64,000 nt of DNA from Microbacterium sp. Marseille-Q6965 (GCF_946151065.1 NZ_CAMGZA010000001.1:1178001-1242000), one strand, 5' to 3'. Numbered from the stretch's first letter, positions 41,599 to 50,143 are shown. The notes: generated by a model not told the origin, from the letters alone. A program made the numbers and translations.

Positions 41599-43103
41599 GC
41601 CCGCACTCCCCGGCGCTTCGCCATCACGCGCTGACCGATGACGAACGCCACCACCGCGAGCAGGACGACATAGAGGCCGACCGTGATCGGGCTCGACACG
41701 AGGATGCCGGGGTCGCCCTCGCTCACGGCGAGCGCCCGACGGAACTCCGTTTCGGCGAGCGGCCCGAGGATGACGCCGATGATCATCGGCGCCACGGGCA
41801 TCCCGTACCGGCGCATCATGAACGCCAGCGCGGCGAGCGCGAGCACCAGCACGAGGTCGAGGATGCGGCTGCTCGTGGCGTAGACGCCGAGCATGGCGAA
41901 GACCGAGATCCCCGCGTAGAGATAGTGCTTGGGCACCTTCAGCAGCTTCGCCCACAGCGGTGCGAAGGGCAGGTTCAGGATGAGGAGCACCACCATGCCG
42001 ACGAAGAAGCTCGCGAGCAGCGCCCAGACGAGGTCGGGTGCGCGGTCGAAGAGGAGCGGCCCTGGCTGCAGCCCGTACTGCCGGAACGCGGCGAGCATGA
42101 TGGCTGCGGTGGCGGAGGTCGGCAGCCCGAGCGCGAGCAGGGCGCCCATGGCGGTTCCGGCGGTCGCGTTGCCGGCCGCTTCCGGGCCGGCCACACCCTG
42201 GATCGCGCCGCGCCCGAACAGCGGGCGCTTGCGGCGGGCGTCGAGGCGTCGCTCGGCGCCGTAGGCGAGGAACGTGGGCACCTCCGAGCCGCCGACGGGG
42301 ATGATGCCGAACGGCACGCCGATGGCAGTGCCGCGCAGCCACGCCGGGCCCGCCTGACGCAGCTCGGACCACGACAGCCAGAGCCGCCCGGAGGACGGCA
42401 CGACCCCCAGGTCGTCCCGGGTGCCGCGGCGCGCCGCGACGGCGAGAACCTCGCCGAGGGCGAGCAGGCCCACCGTGACGACGACGATGTCGATCCCGTC
42501 GAACAGTTCCGGCACGCCCCCGGTGAAGCGAATCGCCCCCGAGATGCTGTCGATGCCGATCATCGCGATGACCAGTCCCATCGCGAGCGACGCCAGGCCC
42601 CGGATGACGGAGTCGCTGACGACGGCCGAGATGGCGACGAAGGCGAAGACCGTCAGCGCGAAGTACTCCGCCGGCCCGAACAGCGTCGCCAGTTCGGCGA
42701 GGCGCGGTGCGAAGAACACCACGAGGACAGAGGCGATGATGCCGCCGATGAACGCGCCGATCGCCGAGGTCGCGAGCGCCTGGGCTGCGCGCCCACTACG
42801 CGCCATCCTGTGCCCCTCGATCGATCCTGCGATCGCCGTGCTGTTGCCGGGGGTGTTCATCAGGATGCCGGCGATCGAATCGCCGAAGAGCCCGCCGAAC
42901 AGCACACCGGCGAACATGATGAAGGCGCCGATCGGGTCGAGCGAGAAGGTGACGGGCAGGAGCAGTGCCACGGCCATGGCACTGCCGAGACCGGGAAGCA
43001 CCCCCACGGCGGTGCCGAGCAGCGCCCCGACCACCACCCAGAGCATGTTCATGGGGGTGAGGACGTCGAGGAACCCCTCGCCGAGGTTGGCCAACGCGTC
43101 CAT
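41595..43103 (-). CDS. tctA: Tripartite tricarboxylate transporter, large permease TctA
   Basis: A 502-aa membrane protein with about twelve helices. The TctA signature region GALLGTAVGVLPGLGSAMAVALLLPVTF is near the N-terminus, followed by FGDSIAGILMNTPGNSTAIAGSIEGHRMARSGRAAQAL. It is the main channel subunit, driven by an ion gradient and fed by the TctC binding protein. The ATG shares its A with the tctB stop codon (TGATG). Confidence 0.93.
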   Translation of the reverse strand: MDALANLGEGFLDVLTPMNMLWVVVGALLGTAVGVLPGLGSAMAVALLLPVTFSLDPIGAFIMFAGVLFGGLFGDSIAGILMNTPGNSTAIAGSIEGHRMARSGRAAQALATSAIGAFIGGIIASVLVVFFAPRLAELATLFGPAEYFALTVFAFVAISAVVSDSVIRGLASLAMGLVIAMIGIDSISGAIRFTGGVPELFDGIDIVVVTVGLLALGEVLAVAARRGTRDDLGVVPSSGRLWLSWSELRQAGPAWLRGTAIGVPFGIIPVGGSEVPTFLAYGAERRLDARRKRPLFGRGAIQGVAGPEAAGNATAGTAMGALLALGLPTSATAAIMLAAFRQYGLQPGPLLFDRAPDLVWALLASFFVGMVVLLILNLPFAPLWAKLLKVPKHYLYAGISVFAMLGVYATSSRILDLVLVLALAALAFMMRRYGMPVAPMIIGVILGPLAETEFRRALAVSEGDPGILVSSPITVGLYVVLLAVVAFVIGQRVMAKRRGVRA

Positions 43104-43744
43104 CAGAACACTCCTGCCAGGATGCCGGGGGGAAGGTTGAGGCCCAGGCCCGCCGAGAAGGCGAGCTGGACGATCGAGGAGATGGCGATGGCGACGACGA
43201 TGTCGAACACCGGTCGTCGGCTGCCCAGCGACCAGGCGACGCCCCAGAACAGGAAGGCGCCCGAGAGGAGCCATCCGACCGGCGTGAGCGCCGCGGTGAA
43301 CACGACCAGCACCGCCACGACGCTCAAGAGCGCCCGGTGGTTGCTGCGCACGCGCACGGGCTCGTCATGCGGGGCCGGAGCGCCCTCGGCCTCGATCTCG
43401 GAGAGCACCGCGCGCTCCTCGTCGTCGAGCTCCACGCCCCCGCGCGCCACGTCGAGGCTCGTCTCGGAGCGCGGCGCGACGTCCGCCGGCTCGGGGCGGC
43501 GGATCACGTCGATCGTGAACAGCGCGGCCACGACGAGGCAGCCCGCCGCGACGATCCCGGGGAACACCTGGGGGCCGGGGAAGGCGACGGCCGCGGGGAT
43601 CTCCATCGTGATGATTCCCACGATGAGGAAGAGCGCGAAGACGACGAGCACGAGGGGCACGATCAGCGCCGTGCGCCGGCGAAGGAACCCCTCGGACCGG
43701 ATGCCGCCGCGGGCGTGCGGCTCGAGGCGGACGATACCGGTCAC
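43103..43744 (-). CDS. tctB: Tripartite tricarboxylate transporter, small permease TctB
   Basis: A 213-aa protein with four to five helices: FLRRRTALIVPLVLVVFALFLIVG, FPGIVAAGCLVVAALFTIDVI, LLSVVAVLVVFTAALTPVGWLLSGAFLFWGVAW and FDIVVAIAISSIVQLAFSAGLGL. A long acidic loop sits between helices two and three. Length and layout are typical of TctB. GTG 43744 overlaps the tctC stop as GTGA. Confidence 0.88.
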   Translation of the reverse strand: MTGIVRLEPHARGGIRSEGFLRRRTALIVPLVLVVFALFLIVGIITMEIPAAVAFPGPQVFPGIVAAGCLVVAALFTIDVIRRPEPADVAPRSETSLDVARGGVELDDEERAVLSEIEAEGAPAPHDEPVRVRSNHRALLSVVAVLVVFTAALTPVGWLLSGAFLFWGVAWSLGSRRPVFDIVVAIAISSIVQLAFSAGLGLNLPPGILAGVF

Positions 43745-44727
43745 AGTCCCAGCTCCTCGATGATCGCGTCGACGCGGGCCTGATCCTCTTCGATGAACGC
43801 GGCGAACTCGTCGCCCGTGATCACCGACGGCACCCAGTTGTTCCGCTCCAGCGCGTCCTGCCATGTCGCGGACGCGACGAGCTCCTCCACGATGGCGATC
43901 AGCTCCTCTCGCTGCTCGTCGGTGATGCCCCCGCGCGCGACGAGGCCGCGCCAGTTCGGGAGCGCCACATCGGTGCCCTGTTCGATGAGCGTGGGTACGT
44001 CGATGGCCGGCACGGGCTCCTCGGCCGAGAGCGCAAGGGCACGCAGATTGCCCGCCTCGATCTGGTCCTGGAACTCGTTGTAGCTGCTGATCCCCACGTC
44101 CACGGTGTGCGACAGCAGCGCCGTGAGGACCTCCCCACCGCCGGCGTAGGAGATGTAGTTCATCTCGGTCGGGTCGATCCCCGACTCCCGCGCGATGAGC
44201 CCTGCCAGCAGGTGGTCCGTCCCGCCCATGCCGCCGCCGCCCACCGCCATGCCGTGCGGGTCGGCGATCCAGGCCTCCAGGAAGTCCCCGTAGTCCTCGT
44301 ACGGCGAGTCGGCCGGGACGATGAGCACCTCGTAGTCCTCCGCCAGTCGGGCGATGGGCGTGGTGTCGGACAGGTCGGCGTCCGAGGCGTTCATGTTGAT
44401 CGCACCGAGCATGACCGTGCCGGTCATCATCAGCTGCGTGGGGTCGGCAGGCATGTCGGCGAACTGCGAGAGCCCGATCGCGCCGCCGGCGCCCGGGGCG
44501 TTGACCACCTGCACGTTGTTCACGATCGACTCCGCGCGCATCGCCTGCTGCGCCTCGCGCGACGCCGTGTCCCAGCCACCGCCCGGCGCGGCCGGCGCCA
44601 GCAGCGTGAGCGATGAGCGCGGGGATGCGCCGGCGTCGGACCCGCTGGCGTCGACGGCGGCGAACCCCGCCAGCACCGCCGTTGCGGCGATGCCGACGCC
44701 GCCCAGCAGTATGCGTTTGCGTTTCAC
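43741..44727 (-). CDS. tctC: Tripartite tricarboxylate transporter, binding protein TctC (Bug family)
   Basis: A 328-aa secreted binding protein. The signal peptide is MKRKRILLGGVGIAATAVLAGFAAVDA. Bug-family blocks include APAAPGGGWDTASREAQQAM, VVNAPGAGGAIGLSQFA and GGGMGGTDHLLAGLIARE. GTG 44727 has better spacing to GAGGGA than GTG 44733. It captures the carboxylate outside the cell. First gene of the operon; the operator-like TGTCC/GGACA repeats lie just upstream, shared with the divergent IclR gene. Confidence 0.9.
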   Translation of the reverse strand: MKRKRILLGGVGIAATAVLAGFAAVDASGSDAGASPRSSLTLLAPAAPGGGWDTASREAQQAMRAESIVNNVQVVNAPGAGGAIGLSQFADMPADPTQLMMTGTVMLGAINMNASDADLSDTTPIARLAEDYEVLIVPADSPYEDYGDFLEAWIADPHGMAVGGGGMGGTDHLLAGLIARESGIDPTEMNYISYAGGGEVLTALLSHTVDVGISSYNEFQDQIEAGNLRALALSAEEPVPAIDVPTLIEQGTDVALPNWRGLVARGGITDEQREELIAIVEELVASATWQDALERNNWVPSVITGDEFAAFIEEDQARVDAIIEELGL

Positions 44728-44760
44728 GGTCACTCCCTCGTGACGATCGATGGCGATTGC

Positions 44761-44786
44761 TGTCCGCTACGTGGACAAGTATGTCC
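44761..44786. promoter_or_regulatory. Operator candidate between tctC and iclR
   Basis: TGTCC (44761-44765), GGACA (44773-44777) and TGTCC (44782-44786) form two overlapping inverted repeats, with spacers of 7 and 4 bp. The site lies in the divergent promoter region of the transporter operon and the IclR-type regulator. It is the obvious place for autoregulation plus control of the transporter. Confidence 0.6.
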
Positions 44787-44850
44787 GCCTGACGGTAGCC
44801 TGACCCTGCGCTCGGGTGCAACTCGCACCGGGCCGACGCAAGGAGGAGCC

Positions 44851-45630
44851 ATGTCGGGTACCGCGCAGACCGCGACCGTCCGGTCGGTCAGCCGCGCCCT
44901 CGCCGTCCTCGACGCGTTCGCCACCGCCGGCGAGGCGAGCATGGGCCTGTCGGAGCTCGTCCGCCGGGTGGGCCTGCCGCGCACGACGGTGCTGCGGCTG
45001 GTGGACACCCTCGTGGCGGAGCGGATGCTGGAATCGCTCCCCGACGGTGGCGTGGCGGTCGGCTCGCGCATGGCCCGCTGGGCGGTGTTCGCTCAGGCCG
45101 CATGGGCGATGCCGACGGCCGCTCAGGAGCGGATGGCGCAGCTGGCGACCGAGGTCGGCGAGACCGTGAGCGTGTACGTGCGGGAGGGGACCCGCCGCCT
45201 CGCCCTCGCACAGGCGCCCGGGCCGCATGCCGTCCGCCACGTGGTGCAGGTGGGCGATCGACTGCCGTTGTGGCGGGGCGCCTCCGCGCTCGTCCTCCTG
45301 GCCGCCGGGGACGAAGCCGACGCCGCGCCGCGGGCGCTTTCGGCATTGCGCTCGGATCCCGACGCCGCTGCCCTGGACGAGGCTCGACTCGCCGCACGGG
45401 TCGCCGACGTGCGCGCTCGGGGCTGGGCCGTCACCCACGGGGAGCGCGAACCCGGCATCAGCGGCGTCGCGGTTCCGCTCGCGCGCGGGGCACGCGCAGT
45501 GGTCCTGGCCATCGGCGGGCCCACGACGCGCTTCACCGACGAGCGCATTCCCGAGTTCGTCTCGGCCCTGCAGAGCGCGGCCGAGGACATCCGACGCGCC
45601 GGTCTCCCGCCGGCCGTCGACGTCACCTGA
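44851..45630 (+). CDS. IclR-family transcriptional regulator
   Basis: A 259-aa protein. The winged-helix N-terminus contains MGLSELVRRVGLPRTTVLRLVDTLVAERML (helix-turn-helix near residues 30-60). The C-terminal ligand domain includes VGETVSVYVREGTRRLALAQ, VGDRLPLWRGASALVLLA and EREPGISGVAVPLARGARAVVLAIGGPTTRF. AAGGAGGAG precedes ATG 44851. IclR proteins respond to carboxylates or aromatic intermediates; the acid imported by TctABC, or its product, is the likely effector. Confidence 0.92.
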   Translation: MSGTAQTATVRSVSRALAVLDAFATAGEASMGLSELVRRVGLPRTTVLRLVDTLVAERMLESLPDGGVAVGSRMARWAVFAQAAWAMPTAAQERMAQLATEVGETVSVYVREGTRRLALAQAPGPHAVRHVVQVGDRLPLWRGASALVLLAAGDEADAAPRALSALRSDPDAAALDEARLAARVADVRARGWAVTHGEREPGISGVAVPLARGARAVVLAIGGPTTRFTDERIPEFVSALQSAAEDIRRAGLPPAVDVT

Positions 45631-45664
45631 GACGCGACGCCGTCGCACCAGCCGAAGGAGCCTG

Positions 45665-46252
45665 ATGCCCGATTCCCCTCTGCCCCCCGCCGGCGCCTAT
45701 CCCGTCGCCACGCTCTCCGACGCCATGGATCGATTCGGCGTCGCGTCAGGGGTGCGGCCGCTGTGGCCGGGCGCACGCGTCTCGGGGCCGGCCTTCACGG
45801 TGTGGACCCGACCCGGCGACAACCAGGGGATCCACGCGGCGTTCGAGCAGATCCGCAGGGGTGAGATCCTCGTCGTGGCCGGCGGCGGGGACGAGAGCCG
45901 GGCACTCATCGGGGAGCTCGTGGCCGAGAAGGCCAAGGCGCTCGAGGTCGGGGGAATCGTCCTGGACGGCGCCGCGCGCGATGTCGTCGAACTCCAGGCG
46001 GTGGGGGTGCCGGTCTTCGCCCGCGCGGTGACGCCCGCCGGCCCGTGGAAGACCGGCCCCTTCCGCTTGCAGGAGCCCGTCGCGATCGGCGGCGTGCCGG
46101 TGATGCCCGGAGACTGGATCGTGGGCGACGACGACGGGGCGGCGGTGGTTCCGCGCGCACGGGCCGCGGAGACGATCGCACAGGCCCAGCGCCTCCTGGC
46201 GGGCGAGCAGTCGCGGCGCGAGGACAACCGCCGCCTGGTGCCCCGGCCGTGA
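45665..46252 (+). CDS. RraA-family aldolase/decarboxylase
   Basis: A 195-aa RraA-fold protein: YPVATLSDAMDRFGV, GARVSGPAFTVWTRPGDN, ALIGELVAEKAKALEVGGIVLDGAARDV and VFARAVTPAG. The motif G-x-x-V-x-D-G-x-x-R-D supplies metal and pyruvate-binding residues of HMG/CHA-type aldolases and oxaloacetate decarboxylases. That enzymatic role fits here better than RNase E regulation, since the gene sits in a carboxylate cluster. AGGAG is 5 nt before the ATG; 34 bp after iclR, and probably co-transcribed with it. Confidence 0.87.
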   Translation: MPDSPLPPAGAYPVATLSDAMDRFGVASGVRPLWPGARVSGPAFTVWTRPGDNQGIHAAFEQIRRGEILVVAGGGDESRALIGELVAEKAKALEVGGIVLDGAARDVVELQAVGVPVFARAVTPAGPWKTGPFRLQEPVAIGGVPVMPGDWIVGDDDGAAVVPRARAAETIAQAQRLLAGEQSRREDNRRLVPRP

Positions 46253-47151
46253 CGCGGCCGGTCGTATGGGTGCCTCGCCCTGTACACCAAGACGCACTGG
46301 ATGACCTCGCCTCCTGGGCGGACGTGCGCCGGGGGTGGGGCGACGACGCGAGCGACTTCGACGAGGTGGCGGGTGACGTCGAGGGGATCCTCCTGCGCAC
46401 GGACCGCGTCGACGCGGCGATGATGCGACGAGCGCCCCGACTGCGCATCATTGCGCGGCACGGCGCCGGGATCGACTCGGTCGATGTCGCGGCGGCCCAG
46501 GAGCGCGGGGTGCGGGTGACGACGACGCCCGGCGCGAACGCACCGGCCGTGGCCGAGCACGCCGTTGCGCTGCTTCTTGCCACGCGACGCGGAATCGGCG
46601 CGGCGGTGCGCGGCGAGCCGCGTGAACGGTTGATCGGGCGCGAGCTGGGAGGCTCGGTCCTCGGATTGATCGGCTTCGGCCGCATCGCGCAGGAGGTCGC
46701 TCGCATCGGGGCCGGCGGCTTCCGCATGACGGTGCTCGCGCACGACCCTTTCGCAGACCCGGCCGCGATCCGCGCGTCCGGTGTGGAGCCGTGCGGCTTG
46801 GAGGAGCTCCTCTCTCGCGCCGACGCCGTCAGTGTGCACGTGCCTCTCACCGACCAGACGCGTGGGATCCTGTCGCGCGAGCGGATGGCGGGCATGCCCT
46901 CTCACGCGGTGATCATCAACACCTCCCGCGGTGGCATCGTCGACGAGGCAGCCCTCCTGGACGCGATCGACGACGGCCGCATCGCCGGCGCCGGGCTCGA
47001 TGTGACCGCGATCGAGCCGCTGCCCGAGGACCACCCCCTGCGCCATCACCCCCGCGTCATCGTGACACCGCACGTGGGCGGGCAGACGGTCGAGGCGATG
47101 CGCCGCGTCGCCCTCGAGGCCGCGGCCGCCCTCAGAGAGGAACTCGGCTGA
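46249..47151 (+). CDS. D-2-hydroxyacid dehydrogenase
   Basis: A 300-aa NAD-dependent D-2-hydroxyacid dehydrogenase. The Rossmann motif is LGLIGFGRIAQEVAR, with the catalytic Arg in NTSRGGIVDEAAL, Glu in LDVTAIEPLPEDHPL and His in TPHVGGQT. No regulatory ACT domain, so it is not a full serine-pathway PGDH. GTG 46249 overlaps the rraA stop as GTGA. It would oxidise a hydroxyacid to an oxoacid, or the reverse, feeding the aldolase. Confidence 0.9.
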   Translation: MTRPVVWVPRPVHQDALDDLASWADVRRGWGDDASDFDEVAGDVEGILLRTDRVDAAMMRRAPRLRIIARHGAGIDSVDVAAAQERGVRVTTTPGANAPAVAEHAVALLLATRRGIGAAVRGEPRERLIGRELGGSVLGLIGFGRIAQEVARIGAGGFRMTVLAHDPFADPAAIRASGVEPCGLEELLSRADAVSVHVPLTDQTRGILSRERMAGMPSHAVIINTSRGGIVDEAALLDAIDDGRIAGAGLDVTAIEPLPEDHPLRHHPRVIVTPHVGGQTVEAMRRVALEAAAALREELG

Positions 47152-47230
47152 TCCGCGCCTCGACGGAGCACGAGCCCCCGTCGATCGCAACCCTCTCCAC
47201 CCCGCGACGAGGATCGCGCAGCCTGGGGGC

Positions 47231-47425
47231 ATGAGTGATCGAGACGATGTGAAGCAGCCCCTCGACCACCTGCCCCCGAAGGAGGAACGCGGGGACAGCG
47301 AGGTCGACCAGCCCGAGTACCCCGACACGGAGGCGCCGACCGGCGACTCGGGAGTCTCCCCCGAGACGGCCGCGGAGCCGGACGAGCCGGCACGCCACGG
47401 TGTCGCGAACCTGCCGCCGCACTGA
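47231..47425 (+). CDS. Small acidic hypothetical protein
   Basis: A 64-aa protein rich in Pro, Glu and Asp (MSDRDDVKQPLDHLPPKEERGD, then VDQPEYPDTEAPTGDSGVSPETAAEPDEPARHGVANLPPH), probably disordered. No domain recognised. It is placed as a gene because it begins cleanly at an ATG and is followed by a terminator at 47574-47602; evidence is otherwise thin. Confidence 0.55.
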   Translation: MSDRDDVKQPLDHLPPKEERGDSEVDQPEYPDTEAPTGDSGVSPETAAEPDEPARHGVANLPPH

Positions 47426-47451
47426 GTCGGGTGAACACCCGATGAAGATCA

Positions 47452-47491
47452 CGGAAAAGTAACGTCGGCCCTTCCCTCCGTTACGTTTCCG
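47452..47491. repeat. Large imperfect inverted repeat in the intergenic region
   Basis: 13-nt arms (47452-47464 and 47479-47491) match at 12 of 13 positions around a 14-nt pyrimidine-rich loop. TTATAGAGT follows directly and could be a -10 element for a short transcript ending at the 47574-47602 terminator. The remaining bases between 47426 and 47642 hold no ORF I can support. Confidence 0.5.
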
Positions 47492-47573
47492 TTATAGAGT
47501 GCTCAGCACGGAAACCGTTTGCTGTGGCGGTGACCGCATGTGATTGCAGGACACTCTTGGTGCAAGGGACAAG

Positions 47574-47602
47574 GGGCCGGTCGGATCCTCACCGACCGGC
47601 CC
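47574..47602 (+). terminator. Intrinsic terminator
   Basis: A perfect 11-bp GC-rich stem (47574-47584 with 47592-47602, loop ATCCTCA) is followed by TTT on the plus strand. It can end the small acidic gene or a short RNA from about 47500, and may serve the convergent DUF2207 gene too. Confidence 0.75.
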
Positions 47603-47642
47603 TTTCCGCATCTCTCCGGCGACGTCCGAGACGAGGCACGGT

Positions 47643-49463
47643 TCAGACGCCGCCTCCTCCGCCACCGCCGCCTCCGCCGCCGCCGTAGCCGCCACCCGTC
47701 GAGCCGCCCGCGGAACTCGAGGTGCTGCTGGCGGTCGCCGCCGACACCGACCCCACACCGCTGGCGAAGGCCGCGGCGTTGAACGCGCCCGAGCCCGCCC
47801 ACCAGCCCGGCGAATCCGACCCGTACATCACCGCGAGCCGATCGGCCCACTGCTTCTCCTGCCCGAACACCACGGCGAAGGGCAGCAATCGCTCGTACAG
47901 CACGAGCATCTCGTGTAGCGACGACGTGTCGACGCGCACCCGCTCGGCGCCGTGCGGCGACTGCAGCAGTCGGATCCGGTCCTCCTCGGCCCACTCGATG
48001 AACAGCTTCAGCCCCCTGAGGTGGTCGCGGATCTCGGCGCCGCGTGCATTGAGCGGCTTCCGCGCCACGAGGATGACGTCGACGAAGGCCGCCGCCAGCC
48101 CCGCGATGAGCAGGGGCACGGCGGGGAACGGCTCGACGTAGCTCGTGACCGCGGCGATGCCGAGAAGGAAGGTTGCGACGCCGAAGACGGCTCCGAGGAG
48201 GCCGGGAGCGACGATCGCCCACTCCGGCTTCTCACGACGCCGCCAGGCACGATCCACCCGCCGGGACGTCGCGGACAGCAGGCCGCGCGCCGATTTCGCC
48301 AGGCGAGGGCTCCGGGTGCCGAATCGGAAGGTGCTGCCCGCCGTGAGCCGGTGGCCGAACATGCCCTTGAGCATGCGGCGACCGTTCGCGTCGGCCCGGT
48401 CGGGGTCCACCAGCTCGGCGGCAAGCCTGGGGCGGAACATGCCGGGCTGCTCGACGATCCGCAGCGACCCGCGCACCGCCTGCTCCAACACCTCGGCGGG
48501 AATCGCGGCGCTTCGTCGCCCGAGCAGCACCGCGGCGGTGAGGGCGTCCACGCCGTCGGGGGGCTCGAACTCGGCCACGACGGTCGGCCGCCCGTCGTCG
48601 TCGCGGAGCCTCGTCACCCGTACGACGATGGCCCACACGAGGAATCCGAGCGCCCCCGCCGCGGCGACCGCCTGCGCCCACCCCCACGGTGACGCGAGGT
48701 ACGACGCGTCGTAGTCGGCGAACGCCCCCGGATCGAAACCGATCGCGACGGAGGCGCTCTCGTAGGGCGCCGCCGCGACGGGCGCCGTGTCGAACCGCAC
48801 GGACCCGTCCGCCTCGTCCGTGCGCGTGATCCCGCACTCGCCGTCACGGCCGATGTAGCAGCGGGCGCTGCCCGTGAGCTCCGGGGCGATCTCCGCGTCG
48901 ATGATGACCGTCGCGGTCACCTCGCGGAAGGCCTGCGGCCATTCCTCGCCGTTGATGTCCCAGTAGAACTCGTCGAACCCGTTGTCCATGGGGGCCACGA
49001 CGTTCTCGAGCCCATAGGTGAACACGTACGTCTGGTGGCCCTCGGCGTGCTCCCCCTCCGGCACCGCGGAGGTGATGACGAGGGCGCCGTCATCATGCTC
49101 GACCTCGTACGGTCGCGCGGCGCCCGTGTCGTCGGTCACCGAGCGCAGCTGCGGGTGGATGGGCGCCCCGAGGTTCCCGTCCGGAATCCGCCGCTGCATG
49201 CCGCGGTTCTGCTCGGGAGGGAAGTCGGCGACGAACGTCTCGGTCACCACCGCGACGCCGGCGCCCTCGGCAGTGCGCGAGAGCCGGTACTCCACGTGCA
49301 GGCTGTCGAAGGCGAAGTCGTTCACGTCGGCGCGCGCGATGCCCGGTGCCGCGCCCGGCGAGCCCCCGTGCGCCGAGGCCGGCACGGCGGCCCCCAGAGC
49401 GAGCGCGAGCACCACCCCGGCCACCGCCGCACAGCGCCGCGACCACGCCCTCATCCGGCGCAC
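47643..49463 (-). CDS. DUF2207-family membrane protein
   Basis: A 606-aa protein. A signal peptide (VVLALALGAAVPASA) is followed by an extracellular domain of the DUF2207 type (VTETFVADFPPEQNRGMQRRIPDG, QTYVFTYGLENVVAPMDNGFDEFYWDINGEEWPQ). Then come a helix (WAQAVAAAGALGFLVWAIVVRV), a cytoplasmic region, two close helices (GLLGAVFGVATFLLGIAAVTSY and VPLLIAGLAAAFVDVILVA), and a C-terminus ending in a long Gly run. GTG 49463 has GGGGGA at better spacing than ATG 49454. Role unknown; envelope-associated. Confidence 0.83.
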   Translation of the reverse strand: MRRMRAWSRRCAAVAGVVLALALGAAVPASAHGGSPGAAPGIARADVNDFAFDSLHVEYRLSRTAEGAGVAVVTETFVADFPPEQNRGMQRRIPDGNLGAPIHPQLRSVTDDTGAARPYEVEHDDGALVITSAVPEGEHAEGHQTYVFTYGLENVVAPMDNGFDEFYWDINGEEWPQAFREVTATVIIDAEIAPELTGSARCYIGRDGECGITRTDEADGSVRFDTAPVAAAPYESASVAIGFDPGAFADYDASYLASPWGWAQAVAAAGALGFLVWAIVVRVTRLRDDDGRPTVVAEFEPPDGVDALTAAVLLGRRSAAIPAEVLEQAVRGSLRIVEQPGMFRPRLAAELVDPDRADANGRRMLKGMFGHRLTAGSTFRFGTRSPRLAKSARGLLSATSRRVDRAWRRREKPEWAIVAPGLLGAVFGVATFLLGIAAVTSYVEPFPAVPLLIAGLAAAFVDVILVARKPLNARGAEIRDHLRGLKLFIEWAEEDRIRLLQSPHGAERVRVDTSSLHEMLVLYERLLPFAVVFGQEKQWADRLAVMYGSDSPGWWAGSGAFNAAAFASGVGSVSAATASSTSSSAGGSTGGGYGGGGGGGGGGGGV

Positions 49464-49571
49464 GAATCCCCCGTGCTCTCCACCCGGCCACCCTATCGAG
49501 TGGTCACCCGCGGCCTTCGCCAGGGCCGCGTCGCGGGGCCGCGGGCGCCCCACGTGGATACAGTTGAATAC

Positions 49572-50003
49572 ATGGCTGACCGTAGGCTCGCCGTCGAGGC
49601 GTGGGAGAACCTCTTCCGGGCGCAGCACGAGATCTTCGAGCGGCTCCAGGCCGACTTCGACGATGCCGCGCTCAGCCAGCCCGAGTACGACGTGCTCCTC
49701 ACCGTCGTCCGCGCGCCCGAGCGCACCGCCCGGCTTCGGGAGGTGACGGCGAACATGCTCATCAGCCAGCCGAGCGTCTCGCGCCTCGTTGACCGGATGG
49801 TCACGCGGGGCCTCGTGACGAAGACGGCCGACCCGGAGGACGGGCGCGGCGCGCTCGTCACCGCCACCGAGAACGGCGAGCGCGCCTTCCGCGCGATCGC
49901 GACTCGCCACGGCAAGCACATCGCCGACCGCATGGGCGCGCTCAGCACGGACGAGCTGAGGACGCTCAAGACCCTCACGCAGAAGCTGCGCGACGCGCTC
50001 TGA
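49572..50003 (+). CDS. MarR-family transcriptional regulator
   Basis: A 143-aa winged-helix protein with LSQPEYDVLLTVVRAPERTARLREVTANMLISQPSVSRLVDRMVTRGLVTKTADPEDGRGALVTATENG. This covers the helix-turn-helix and the wing with the D-x-R motif typical of MarR. TACAGT (49559-49564) lies 7 nt before the ATG, so the mRNA is probably leaderless. It is divergent from the DUF2207 gene. Ligand and targets unknown. Confidence 0.9.
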   Translation: MADRRLAVEAWENLFRAQHEIFERLQADFDDAALSQPEYDVLLTVVRAPERTARLREVTANMLISQPSVSRLVDRMVTRGLVTKTADPEDGRGALVTATENGERAFRAIATRHGKHIADRMGALSTDELRTLKTLTQKLRDAL

Positions 50004-50093
50004 GCCCCTCGACCTCGCCCGCGCCCCGCCTCGCCCGCCCGAAACGCCGGTGACGGCGAGATGCCGCGGGTCGTTCTGTGCGCCGGAACGACG

Positions 50094-50122
50094 AAGGCCC
50101 GGTTCCTGAGGAACCGGGCCTT
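50094..50122. terminator. Strong bidirectional terminator after tRNA-Arg
   Basis: A perfect 13-bp stem (50094-50106 with 50110-50122) with a 3-nt loop lies 22 bp past the 3' end of the tRNA on the minus strand, and also downstream of the marR gene on the plus strand. Confidence 0.8.
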
Positions 50123-50143
50123 GCCTACTGTCTCAACACAGTG

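Noticed and set aside
47500..47602. 6C RNA of actinobacteria
   Set aside because: The two hairpins with C-rich loops that define 6C RNA are not present.
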